From Hanleya hanleyi (Eukaryota > Mollusca > Polyplacophora > Lepidopleurida > Hanleyidae): DNA of 64,000 nt. The stretch spans positions 1-64,000 of the forward strand of contig JAVTVY010020625.1 in the NCBI GenBank assembly GCA_036873755.1, read 5' to 3'. The notes below the pieces were generated by a model. The model was not told the DNA's origin. It ran no database searches and saw only the letters and a program-made list of their open reading frames with translations. Position 1 is the stretch's first letter. Each line of letters opens with the position of its first letter. This document shows positions 24,040-35,485 of this stretch, piece after piece. The position numbers were made by a program, and so were the translations under genes.

Positions 24040-24325
24040 AAATATATTGTATAATTAGCACAAATGCTAAATATTGAATATTTCTTTCTAAATTGCAGCC
24101 AGAAGAAATATTCAATATTTATGATAACTCGCAAACGCAAATTGTCGGACTGCCTCTCCAGAAAGATAATATATTGTATAATTAGCACAAATGCTAAATA
24201 TTGAATATTTATTCTAAATTGCAGCCATGATAAATATTGAATATTTCTTCTAAATCGCAGCTCCAAATTGTCCGATTGCCTCTCCTTAAAGAAAACATAT
24301 TGTATAATTAGCACAAAGGCTACAT
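24040..24325. repeat. Three copies of an AATATTGAATATT-containing unit
   Basis: Units of about 120-130 bases, each with ATATTGTATAATTAGCACAAA followed by TGCTAAATATTGAATATTT, plus inverted AATATTCAATATT words. Related in motif to the array at 25440-26700. Confidence 0.75.
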
Positions 24326-24375
24326 ATTTTCAATCTTGCATGGACTGGTGAATAAGGTTTAATGCAGTCCTACAC

Positions 24376-24600
24376 CTTATTTGCTGGTCTGTGCAACTCC
24401 TCTGACAATAACAGGGATTATTCTATCGTTCTTCCTGGCTTCCTGGTTAAACAACGCGCATGCGCTGTTATGTAAGGATTTTTAAGACAGTCGCAAGTAC
24501 ATTTTCATTTGTGGTCTGTGCAACTCCACTCAGACAATAACAGATTATTCTATCGTTCTTCCTGGTTAAACAACGCGCATGTGCTGGTATATAGACTGTT
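24376..24600. repeat. Tandem duplication of about 130 bp, right copy split
   Basis: TGGTCTGTGCAACTCC...GTTCTTCCTGGTTAAACAACGCGCAT occurs twice (from about 24385 and 24513). Each copy has a TTAAGACAGTC site: intact at about 24480 and interrupted by the TTAA element at 24600, which is thus an internal empty site. Confidence 0.8.
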
Positions 24601-24603
24601 TAA

Positions 24604-25197
24604 CCCTATCTGGCTTGGGCTTTTGGGGACCTGTCGTGGCCTAGGGCGGTGGGGGGGGGGGGGCGGAATGGCCCTCCCTAATTATTTTTCTGACCCCTTG
24701 AGCTAGGGGGCTGAAACTTACCACACTATACCCTTGGGTCAAGCTCTACCACAAAATGTAAAAAAATCCAAGATGGCCGACTTGATGACGTCACAGTGAC
24801 GTCATTTTCAAAAACGACATTTTTTGGTCGATTTATCGATCAGATTTTCCGAATTTTTTATTTATGCAATTTCCCTGCAAAAACAGCATGATAAATTAGT
24901 AAATATTAATGTGATGTGAAATAAAATAGTTTTTATCCACTTTTCATCGCAGAAAATCAGAAATTTTGAAGAAATATGACAAAAACATCACTTTTCTGGG
25001 ACCGACATGGCCGCCATCTTGAATTTACCCATGATCCTTTCGTCGGGGGTCATACAAATAGGCTCAAAATGACCCCAATATGATAAACTATAAAGTCACG
25101 AAGTTTCAGCTCTCCATTTTTTTGTCGTTCCGAAGATAGCGCAGAAAGTTTGGTAGGGGGGGCATAATGCCACCCCCCCCCCCCAGGCCAGGTAGGG
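24604..25197. mobile_element. 594-bp TTAA-flanked, piggyBac-like MITE
   Basis: The element begins CCCTATCTGGCTTGGG and ends with the inverse complement type CCAGGCCAGGTAGGG, and it is flanked by TTAA at 24600-24603 and 25198-25201. TTAA target duplication with CCC-starting inverted ends is the piggyBac signature. It carries runs of G and C just inside the ends and no coding frame. The neighbouring duplicate gives the empty site TTTTTAAGACAGTC. Confidence 0.85.
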
Positions 25198-25439
25198 TTA
25201 AGACAGTCCCAGATAATGCTTGATTGGTGCCTACAGAACGGGCGATATAAAGGCAACCTCACTGATGCACACAGCTGACATGTATTCAGACTTACTGGCA
25301 CTACAAACCAATCACTCAACGATGACCGAAGGTGTTTCGGAGACAATCGGTCCCTTTCATTGTAATTTCGAAAGAAACAAAACGTCAAAAACAACATCTT
25401 CCTTTGGTACTTGATTGCAACAATCAAATTATATTCTAA

Positions 25440-26700
25440 TCAGATGATATTATAAAGGTGCTAAATATTGAATATATTGTCCTTTCTCCGACACGGTGTT
25501 ACAGATATTTTAATGCGAATCTCTTCTAATTATAGTAGATTATAAATGTGCTAAATATTGAATATATTGTCTTTTCTCTGAAAAGACTCTTGTGGATATT
25601 TAACTGCGAATCTCTTCTATTTAGTATAGATTATAAAAGTGCTAAATATTGAATATATTGTCTTTTCCCAGACGCCAGCTACATATTTGAGTGCGAATCT
25701 TTTCTAATTATATGATATTATAAAGGTGCTAAATATTGAATATATTGTCTTTTCCCAGACGCCAGATAGATACTTAACTGCGAATCTCTTCTAATTATAT
25801 CAAAGTGCTCAATATTGAAAATATTGTCTTTCCCAGACGCCAGCTACATATTTAACTGCGAATCTTTTCTAATTATATGATATTATCAAAGTGCTAAATA
25901 TTCAATATATTGTCTTTCCCAGACGCCAGCTACATATTTAACTGCGAATCTTTTCTAATTATATGATATTATAAAGGTGCTAAATATTGAATATATTGTC
26001 TTTTCCCAGACGCCAGATAGATACTTAACTGCGAATCTCTTCTAATTTGATGATATTATCAAAGTGCTAAATATTCAATATATTGTCTGCTCTCAAACGT
26101 CACCTACATATTTAAATGCGAATATATTCTAATTAGATGATATTATAAAGGTGCTAAATATTGAATATATTGTCCTTTCTCCGACACGGTGTTACAGATA
26201 TTTTGATGCGAATCTCTTCTAATTATATTAGATTATAAAAGTGCTAAATATTGAATATATTGTCTTTTCTCCGGAAGGGTCTTGTGGATATTTAACTGCG
26301 AATCTCTTCTAATTATATGATATTATCAAAGTGCTAAATATTGAATATATTGTCTTTCCCAGACGCCAGCTACATATTTAACTGCGAATCTTTTCTAATT
26401 ATATGATATTATAAAGGTGCTAAATATTGAATATACTGTCTTTTCCCAGACGCCAGATAGATACTTAACTGCGAATCTCTTCTAATTAGATGATATTATC
26501 AAAGTGCTAAATATTCAATATATTGTCTGCTCTCAGACGTCAGCTACATATTTATGTGCGAATCTATTCTAATTAGATAATATTATAAAGGTGCTAAATG
26601 TTGAATATATTGTCCTTTCTCCGACACGGTGCTACAGATATTTTAATGCGAATATATTCTAATTAGACTAGATTATAAAAGTGCTAAATATTGAATATAG
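25440..26700. repeat. About 15-copy array of an 80-95-bp AATATTGAATATA unit
   Basis: Each unit has GATATTATAAAGGTGCTAAA, TATTGAATATATTGTC and TGCGAATCTCTTCTAATTA in order, with two or three alternating subtypes (TTTCTCCGACACGGTG versus TTTCCCAGACGCCAG). The subtypes recur in blocks, so there is some higher-order structure. Non-coding. Confidence 0.9.
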
Positions 26701-26849
26701 ATGCTATTAAAGTAACCCACTTTTCTGCCTACTGCGAAGTTTAGCAAAAATATCTGCACAATATTGCCAAGTATGCTATATAGCACCATGTTAAAGCATA
26801 GGAAATTTGAAAAGTATCTAAAAAAAAGCCAATCCTGCACCTAACTCGG

Positions 26850-28765
26850 TACCGCGGTTCGTTCCATGCAGTCACCTGGATCGAGGATACCTCGTACATC
26901 GTTTTTAATTAGCCAAATGATTGACAGAATAAATCTGCTCCAGACTCGTCGAGAACGCACGAGTTTTCCATAGCTACAAAAAAGTAGCTAAAAAACATCT
27001 TAGTTTACTGATATTGGTCAGGGAACATTCTCATCAAATTGTATACTTGCCACTCTCAGCCTATGATTGCACTGAGGTTGAAACCGCAACGCACAACATT
27101 TGTGCATATGGCTCTCTGCCAATCAGCATCGTCCGCTTGTAAACGGAGCGAAGAGGGCTCAGCTAAACAAGACGTAGTACCACGTGTACTTGTGTAATGA
27201 TTTAGCATACAAATTGTTGATTCTTGTACAAGACATAGATGCACCCCATCTCTCTCGTATGCAGCTACATGCTCCCTGTGTCGATCAAAATCGATACAGA
27301 CCGAATGCGCATGCGCGTCTCATTTTTCTGCTCAGTGTAGTCAGAGGGTGTTACATGGAATTTTAATCGGTTACAAACTCTGATATTGGGAGAATAGTGA
27401 GAGAAGTACTTTGTTGAAACTAGAAACTTATGTGAACACGAAAACACAAATTATGTAGGACTGTCTGCATTTCCAAAGGAAAAAGATTTAACCGTTCATG
27501 TCATAGTCAGTTTAACAATTACAGTTGATCAAAGAATTTGACTGGATAATTAATTGAGTCAAATGAGACATCAGACTAACAACTGACTTTGATCACGTGT
27601 CATACGAGTGCAGGTATAATATATTCGGTTCGAAAGGAGAAAACTGCCTTTCAGTTCAAACAAATCGAGTTGGACGCAAAAGCAAGATAACGCGTTGTCG
27701 AGGAAACTGAACGTAATTCGAAAGCGTATCAGACGACTAATTAAATATGGACAGACTTCAGGATCGAGTATTCAACAGCGTAACATCGCCTATCAAAGTG
27801 TCTAATTCTTGAGTTATCGCTAAATAACGCGAGACGAATCAGTCAGTCACAATGGGTTTCACATCACCCAAAACGATCAGCTCGACATGTTGTCTACCGC
27901 GGTTCGTTTCATGCAGTCACCTGAAGCGAGGATATCCCGTACATCGTTTTTAATTAGTCAAATGATTGACAGAATAAATTTGTTCCAGACTCGGCGAGAA
28001 CGCACGAGTTTTCCATAGCTACAAAAAAGTAGCTAAAAAACATCTTAGTTTACTGATATTGGTCAGAGAACATTATCATTAAATTGTATACCTGCCACTC
28101 TCAGCCTATGATTGCACTGAGGTTGAAACCGCAACGCACAACATTTGTGCATATGGCTCTCTGCCAATCAGCATCGTCCGCTTGTGAACGGAGCGAAGAG
28201 GGCTCAGCTAAACAAGACGGAGTACCACGTGTACTTGGTTAATGATTTAGCATACCAATTGTTCATTCTTTTACAAGATATAGATGCACACCATCTCTCG
28301 TATACAGATACATGCTCTCTGTGTCGATCAAAATCGATACAGACCGAATGCGTATGCGCGTCTCGTTTTTCTGCTCAGTGTAGTCAGAGGATGTTACACG
28401 GACTTTTAATCGGTTACAAACTCTGACATTGGAAGAATGGTGAGAGAAGTACTTTGTTGAAACTAGAAACTTATATGTACACGAACACAAAAATATGCAG
28501 GACTGTCTGTACTTCCAAAGGAAAAAGATTTAACCGTTCATGTCAGTCAGTTTAACGATTACAGTTGATCAAAGACTGACTGGATAATTAATTGAATCAA
28601 ATGAGACATCAGACTAACAACTGCCTTTGATGACGTATCATACGAGTGCAGGTGTAATATATTCGCTTCGGAAGGAGAAAACTGCCTTTCAGTTCAAACA
28701 AATCGAGTTGGACGCAAAAGCAAGATAACGCGTTGTCGAGGAAATTGAACGTAATTCAAAAGCGT
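26850..28765. repeat. Duplicated 0.9-kb block, offset 1045 bp
   Basis: 26850-27728 and 27895-28765 match with about 5-8 percent differences, starting ACCGCGGTTCGTT and including ATTGCACTGAGGTTGAAACC. Near each right end is a TATAATATATTC word (27613 and a variant near 28652) followed by GGAGAAAACTGCCTTTCAGT. This might be a duplicated promoter and 5' exon. The right copy runs into a short frame (28778, MDTGLYLIYHLSPGC, hydrophobic) that the left copy lacks. I could not find a gene body. Confidence 0.8.
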
Positions 28766-29880
28766 ACGCATTCTACCATGGATACTGGGCTGTATTTAAT
28801 TTACCACTTATCGCCTGGGTGTATATCTATAATCCTATATCTTTATCTGACTGCGTTTGTGATTACTTCACTTGACATATGTCATTACCGGGGAAGTTAT
28901 GTCAGATTTTTCAGTTGCTCCGGGTGAACGGCGAAATTAAACTACAAGGTGCGGTTATAAAACTCTTAATGGCACTATTACACTCTTTCATCTATTATAC
29001 CGATTCATCCAGGCGATTAGATTAAAAAGTTTTATTTGAGAATTTGGGAAAACTCCGCTATCTATACGAGATGACAAAATGATTATTTGTTATGGTTTTG
29101 TATATATTTATGTACCTCACGTGACCTCTAGGGTTGGATATTGCCAGCGGGCAGTCTGTGTGTGCGAGCCCTGTAGGCTCATAAATTGTGGATATAGGCA
29201 GTTCATACGGAAGATGACAGGCAAATACATATAAAGTGGATATCTACTCGCACCACACTGAAGTGTTCTATCGGCGTAATTAAGGATTGCAGGATGTACA
29301 ACCCATGATAACTCAATATTAACATCTTCAAATTTATTATGATCATATATCACTTGAAATGTTTGACTTAAGCTTCTGTCAAGTCTAAGAGGTTAGGCGA
29401 AAAAAAGTATTTTGTTTCTTTTAATTTTGTGGGTTTTTTAAAATTCTGACACAGTCACTATTCAGGACTGTGACATTGCGTAGCCAACATGTAACCATCT
29501 GGGTCATCTATCCGCGGTAAGACTGACCCTGGGATCGTGTGTATCCATTTTTAGCCTACTTTCGGCAACCATATGAGGGAATTCCCCGAAATCAACACCA
29601 CGTTATGTCGTCAGCCAATCAGGTAAACTCCACCGACGTAGCCCCAAAGTTACCCACCATTTTCGAGTCATACTCGTTCAAAATTACAGATCTACAACAC
29701 CTCTTGAATGATACGGAAGTTATTCATATCTGTATCTTTTGTAAGCTCAGACAAGGGCGAGTGAGTAGTAGGGGTTAACGTCGTTTTCAACCTTGTTTCA
29801 GTCATATCACGACGGTGCCTACATGTGCCAGAACACGAGAGTGCTCACAGTTTCTATTACCCTGGACACTGATCAGCCCA
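28766..29880. other. No supported gene
   Basis: Frames at 28733-28927, 29117-29353 and 29539-29778 have no recognised domains. A small hydrophobic frame starts at 28778 and could be a signal sequence, but nothing else supports it. Confidence 0.45.
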
Positions 29881-29882
29881 GC

Positions 29883-29985
29883 CAGTATAGCACCCGGTCA
29901 CCCATCCAAGTATTGACCGAGCTTAACGTTGCTTAACTTCGGTAATCTGACGAGAATCGGTGTGTCCAACGCTATAAGCCGTACC
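29883..29985 (-). pseudogene. 5S rRNA-like relic
   Basis: On the minus strand the sequence reads GTACGGCTTATAGCG, then GTCAGATTACCGAAGTTAAG, then CAATACTTGGATGGGTGACC and GGGTGC. This follows the order of metazoan 5S rRNA: TACGGCCATA, GTC(T)GATC..GAAGTTAAGCA, and GTACTTGGATGGG(A/T)GACC at the internal control region. It is about 15 bases short between the GACC and GGGTGC words, so it is a pseudogene or the head of a 5S-derived SINE rather than a functional gene. Confidence 0.7.
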
Positions 29986-30096
29986 CTAAGCAATATATGT
30001 TTCAGAAGTAGTATGAAAAGCCTGTAATTTATCAGATTTTTCTAGTCTGTTTTCCGCCGGATGAAGACCGAACAGTATAAAGTAAAGTATCGGATA

Positions 30097-32187
30097 TCTA
30101 TGGTGTTCTATTTGTGCCAAGTTTCCATCGCCTTTTCAAAACGCGACGTCGCCTTTTGAAACGCGATGTCGTGTTTCGAAACGCGCGACGTCGCGTTTTT
30201 AAAACACGACGTCGCCTTTTGGAAAACACGACGTCGCCTTTTAAAACGCGACGTCGCGTTTCTTTCCTATGTTTTTGCATTGTAAAACTCGACACAACGG
30301 AACTCGACGTCGCGTTTTCAAAAGGCGACGTCGTGTTTCACCCACGTCTTGTTTGGCAATGTTAAAAGATAGAAAAGAAACGCGACGTCGCGTTTTAAAA
30401 CGCGACGTCGTGTTTTTTAAAAGGCGACGTCGCGTTTTCAAAAGGCGACGTCGCCTTTCAAAACGCGACGTCGGCTTTCGAAAGGCGACGTCGCCTTTTA
30501 AAACGCGACGTCGCCTTTCGAAACGCGACGTCGCCTTTCGAAACGCGACGTCGCCTTTCGAAACGCGACGTCGCCTTTTGGTCTTTCAACTGCGCATGTG
30601 CAGGTTTAGGGAGCATTTGTTATTAGTGAGCCAGAGCTATCCGCTTGACCATCTCAGAGAATTATAAGACAATCACAATAGTAGAGGGTTCCAATTCTAT
30701 CAGCAAAACTGTGGGTTACAAGGTTGTCACCGTTATCGTGAAACTAGACTTTGATAGGAGAGCGAAACAATAAGGGCAGAAACTCTTAACTGAGATTGGA
30801 ATAAACGAACCTAAATTTGTGGCGGCGTCTCCGGGAATGGTTACACGCTTATTTTCCTATTTTTGATAAAAATAGGTGGTGGTAGCATTGACCTATCTGA
30901 ACTAAGATAATTTGTTTTTTTGCGATAGAGTGCCCAATTATTTTAAAACCGCTACATAGCGTATAAATAACTATACAAAGGGTTCAAAGCTCAAATTCAA
31001 TAACGTATTACTCAACTTGGTAAGTCATTTTTAATATCATTAACCTGAGAAGCACCTGGCTGGAATGTTTTCCACCCATGCAGATCAATCCAGCTTCCAT
31101 TTTTACACCTGGTGGTGAAAGATTTACAGCCAAGTGAAAATGTGTTGGTCTAGGTAGAAACTGTTTTTACCGAGGACCGTTTTAATCCAGTTGAAATAAA
31201 TTAATCAATCAACATTTAAATGTCCTCTATGGGTGACACTAACGGCACAGCTTCCACTTAGTGAGTCCATTAGTGCATTGTGCTATAACTGAATGCATAG
31301 TGAAATGGCAATTTAAAGTCAAGTAATAAACGATACTGCCAGCCGAGTTTTACACCCAAGATTAATGATACAATGTGAATAATATAAAAATAATAAAGCC
31401 TGACAAACGTTTAGAGGACGGACAGGATGATTATCTTGAAAAAAAATTAGTTGGTTGCTGTACAAGTAACTGAAAGCTAATGAGGAAACATTGTCTAAAT
31501 ACATGCATTATGCGCACTAATAATGTCAGCTTGTTCTTGTCTTGAGGGGTGCGTATACTCAATGGATATACATGATCTAATTTCTGAGACGGATATAAGC
31601 ACAGCGAAGTTTCCTACCACACATTTCATTTACACAGTCTTCTACATATATCTACATGTATGTCATTTGTCTTGTCTAACTAAAGCATTGTATCTATAGT
31701 CACAACACAATTTCTTGAAAATAAATGATCCCTAGACATGCGCAGTTCTACTATCAAAACACGACGTCGCGTTTCAAAAGGCGACGTCGCGTTTCGAAAG
31801 GCGACGTCGCGTTTCGAAAGGCGTACGCAGAAACGCGACGCGTCGCCTTTTGAAATCGCGACGTCGCCTTTAAAACACGACGTCGCAAAGCGGTAGCGAC
31901 GTCGCGTTTCTTTCCTATCTTTTAACATTGCCAAACAAGACGTGGGTGAAACACGACGTCGCCTTTTGAAAACGCGACGTCGAGTTCCGTTGTGTCGAGT
32001 TTTACAATGCAAAAACATAGGGAAGAAACGCGACGTCGCGTTTTAAAAGGCGACGTCGTGTTTTCCAAAGGCGACGTCGTGTTTTAAAAACGCGACGTCG
32101 CGTTTCAAAAGGCGACGTCGCGTTTCAAAAGGCGACGTCGCGTTTTGAAAAGGCGACGGAAACTTGGCACAAATAGAACACCATAGA
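30097..32187. mobile_element. 2.1-kb foldback transposon of CGACGTCG words
   Basis: Both ends read TCTATGGTGTTCTATTTGTG (right end inverted), followed by a run of roughly 20-bp monomers built around the self-complementary CGCGACGTCGCG with variable A/T spacers. Left arm is about 30097-30605 and right arm about 31737-32187, inverted to each other. Flanking TA duplicates are at 30095-30096 and 32188-32189; alternative readings give ATAT or GATATC because the target GGATATCGC is symmetric. Copy B of the surrounding duplication preserves the empty site. The 1.1-kb interior (30606-31736) shows no supportable gene. Non-autonomous foldback DNA transposon is the best description; family unknown. Confidence 0.88.
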
Positions 32188-32799
32188 TATCGCTCCGCAA
32201 TAATGGCGACACACGATTCGCAAGCCATCTTATGGATGGCGAAGTTCACGGAAATGAGGATCAAATCCTGTATCTGAAAGATACGGCCTTCAGGCTTTGA
32301 CACTTAGAGCCGAACCATTCCAGAAACCCGAAGCAAACTGAAATCGACAGGAGAGGTAAAGTGGTGGGCGTGTGCATGCCTCCAATATAATGCAGTCACC
32401 TTGAAATGAACAAGTCATCAATCGAGTTGCACTGCTCAATGAAAATCTTTCAGGTCTGCGGATCAGATTTGGATGGAGTGTAGGCATGCAGGAATGTCTA
32501 AACTAAGACCCCACCACACGATTAACATTTTCAGAGACTGAAGACGGTAACTTCCAGATATTCCGTCCCAGGATTGCAGACAAATATAAAGCTGGCAAAT
32601 ATTATCTTGCTCAATGTAGATAACGTAAACGTTTGCGAAAAAAAGTGTCCACGCGCCTAATACAAAACGATGAGCGCTATAAATAGTAAAATTTCAAACA
32701 TAGCATTCAATTTTACAATGTTTATGAATTTTATTGAATACATAGATTATAACGCCGGTTTCAGCGGCAGTTGCTGCCGTGGCGGCGGTGACGCGTCTC

Positions 32800-33131
32800 C
32801 TCACTGACAAAGATAATGCTACTATCTCCCTTAGTCAACTTATCAAATATACTTTTTGCATCTTAATCGCCTGCTTGAGCGCTTCATCATACCCTTTTTC
32901 GTACATCATTTGTAAACGTTTCTTTTTTAAGATCATTTTGTAGGGATGGCAATTCATCACATGATTGCGATACGCTTTACGTAAAGTTTTCTTCGTCTCT
33001 GATATGTAGTCTTGCTTTGCCATTCACCCGATATCTCTCATTCATAGGGCTCATCAAGTTCATTCCATTTAAACCATGGATGAATTGTCCTTGTAAAAAG
33101 TTCAAGTGCCTCCTGTACATCTTTTTCCATC
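32800..33131 (-). pseudogene. P2 copy A: second-protein relic
   Basis: A frame starting MEKDVQEALELFTRTIHPW overlaps the stop of the upstream ATPase relic (TGATG) and stops after 28 codons. It is followed in another frame by MAKQDYISETKKTLRKAY, HVMN and EALKQAIKM. The P1 relic (8563-8905) and the P3 C-terminal frame (48929-49096, EALENAIRMRKQLF) match these in order. Frameshifted and dead. Function unknown. Confidence 0.55.
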
Positions 33132-33830
33132 ACTGCACGTCACTTAAGAAGTAATCGAGTCGTCCCGAGTAAATATGGCGACCTAATAAAGCTATCTGCT
33201 GCTTATCGATGGTGTTGTCGATATCTCTTAAAGCTATGGCCTGATCGAACAAGTTTTTTTACACTATGTAAATAACTGATACTTTGTCAGGCAGCGATCC
33301 TCTTGAAGTCTTCGTGTCCTGTTTGGTTTCAGTCATAATTTCGTCGATTATTACCAGATTTCTTACAGCAGAACAGAAATATCCTTCGTCTCCGAGATTT
33401 AAGGGTATGTCCTTAACAAATTTTATATCAGGGTCTGAAATGACCCATGCGGGTCAGCAGATTATGGGCACGAGCAGTTGTGTAGGTAAAGTTTTTGGGT
33501 AATATTTTTTTCTTGTGCAAGTAGAAAACACACTCGGGTCACCCATTGGATGTCACTCAAGAGCGTGACAAGGTGATCACACATGCTGTCTCGTTGGCGA
33601 AGGGCTGCATCGGTAGCTCCCACATGGTGTAAATGTCATTTCTCTGCGATTTTTCTACTATTGTTGATGTTGTTTCCAGTAAAAACCACCCCAGTCTGCT
33701 CGGGGTTGAAGTAATACGCTTGATCGATATGGTGAAGAATGCCTGTGACGAAGCTCACATTCTTTGATCGCGTAGTCTCGTAGGTGGGCTGCCACAGACA
33801 GTAGCGCCGGAAAAAAGACTGGTTTTGCTG
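33130..33830 (-). pseudogene. P2 copy A: packaging-type ATPase relic
   Basis: Minus-strand order: a degraded Walker-A-like GATVCGSPPT near 33810, a QAYYFNPEQT-like region, IPLNLGDEGYFCSAV, a Walker-B-like NLVIIDEIM near 33340, VSVIYIV, DKQQIALLGRHIYSG and LDYF. The motif order fits the Polinton packaging ATPase and matches P1 closely (DLMADVKQD versus EIMTETKQD; NPTDKQQI versus TIDKQQI). Several frameshifts and a stop make it inactive. The assignment is from remembered motifs. Confidence 0.6.
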
Positions 33831-34245
33831 CTAGGCCATTCCGTGAAGAATTTTATCATCCAGGACGTCTTTCGTAACCCTGTCTGTCCGCTGAACGTCA
33901 TCGTATAGGGGTGGTCTACTCCAATTAGTGGGCCCAGAGGGGATACACCCGGTTGTGTCTCTTTGTCTCGTAGTTACACACGAGACCTCCAATACGACAC
34001 TCTCCACGACATATTTAGAGTCTGTTCTCCGCCGGATGAAGACCGAACAGTATACGGTAAAGTATCGGATATCGCTGCGCAATAATGCCGACACACGATT
34101 CACAAGCCATCTTATGAATGGCGAAGTGTACGGAAATGAGGATCAAATGATCCCTGAGGATCAAATCCTGTATCTGAAAGATACGGTCTTCAAGCTTTGA
34201 CACTGAGAGCCGAATCATTCCAGACACCCGAAGCAAACTGAAATC

Positions 34246-34430
34246 CGCTTCGCTGGTGACCACTAGCCTCACACCGCTGAACCGGCACGGGTTCGAGCCC
34301 ATTTGGTCCATGTGTGAAAGTTTGTCAGGTACTTCGGCTTCCTCCACCAACCAAACTGACTGTCACCATATGAGTGAAACAAACGTGAGTGTGACATTGA
34401 GTCAAATTCCCTCCCTTCCCCTCCCTCCCG
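34246..34430 (+). mobile_element. tRNA-derived SINE with target duplication
   Basis: A 185-bp insertion with an A-box-like segment near 34253, a strong B box GGGTTCGAGCCC (34289-34300), a core word GGTACTTCGGCTTCCTCC and a pyrimidine-rich 3' tail. Flanking direct repeats CAAACTGAAATC (34234-34245) and CAAAGTGAAATC (34431-34442) differ at one base. The paralogous copy at 32330-32345 reads AAACTGAAATCGACAGG without the element, an exact empty site. Confidence 0.9.
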
Positions 34431-35113
34431 CAAAGTGAAATCGACAGGAGAGGTAAAATGGTGGGCGTGTGCATGCCTCCAATACAATGCAGTCACCTTG
34501 AAATGAACAAGTCATCAGTCGAGTTGCACTGCTCAATGAAAATCTTTCAGGTCTGCGGATCAGATTTGGATGGAGTGTAGGCATGCAGAAATGTCTAAAC
34601 TAAAACCCCACCACACGATTAACATTTTCAGAGACTGAAGACGGTAACTTCCAGATATTCCGTCCCAGGATTGGATAGTCAGTGTATGCATTTCCTAACA
34701 ATTTCACATCATATTACAGACAAATCTAAAGCTGATAAATATTGTCTTGCTCAATGTAGATAACGTTGCTGAAAGGTTTGCGAAAAAAGTGTCCACGCGC
34801 CTAGTACAAAACGACGAGCGCTATAAATAGTAAAATTTCAAACATAGCATTCAGTTTTACAATGTTTATGAATTTTATTGAATTACAAGCGTCTGGTGCG
34901 TCATTCATAATCAGCCGTCGTCCATTAGAGAATATCCGCGTCCATAATCCAAAGACCTATTACAACGCCGGTTTCAGCGGCAGTTGCTGCCGTGGTGGCG
35001 GTGACGCGTCTCTGACGTTAAAGTGATATAAATGATCGTAAGTAAAGGAAGATGAACCTATTAGTATATATTCTCTATTATATTTATGATATAATTATCT
35101 GATGACACTATTT

Positions 35114-35485
35114 CTACGTTTCAACATCATCGTTTTCCTCAATGACAAAGATAATGCTACTATCTCCCTTAGTCAACTTATCAAATATACTTTTTCGCAT
35201 CTTAATCGCCTGCTTGAGCGCTTCATGATACTCTTTTTCGTATATCATTTGTAAACGTTTCTTTTTTAAGATTTCATTCTGAGTATAATCGTTTTGTAGC
35301 GATGGCAATTCATCACATGATTGCGATACGCTTTACGTGAAGTTTTCTTCGTCTCTAATATGTAGTCTTGCTTTTCTATTCATCCGATATCTCTCCTTTT
35401 GGGGGCTCATCAAGTTCATTCCATTTAAACCATGGATGAATTGTCCTTGTAAAAAGTTCAAGTGTCTCCTGTACATCTTTTTCAA
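35114..35485 (-). pseudogene. P2 copy B: second-protein relic
   Basis: Shares the TIHPWFKWNELDEP stretch with copy A but has TTG at the position of A's ATG. Its last frame (35114-35308) reads LKKKRLQMIYEKEYHEALKQ, AIKMRKSIFDKL and an acidic end EENDDVET. The order basic, EAL..AI.MRK, acidic is shared with the P3 C-terminal frame. Broken by frameshifts. Confidence 0.55.

Noticed and set aside
30114..30667. Arginine-rich frames (TRRRVLK words) in the foldback arms
   Set aside because: They come from CGACGTCG monomers read in frame, on both strands; not a nucleic-acid-binding protein.
34289..34300. Possible tRNA gene at the GGGTTCGAGCCC box
   Set aside because: The flanks show a target duplication and an empty paralogous site; the box is a SINE promoter.
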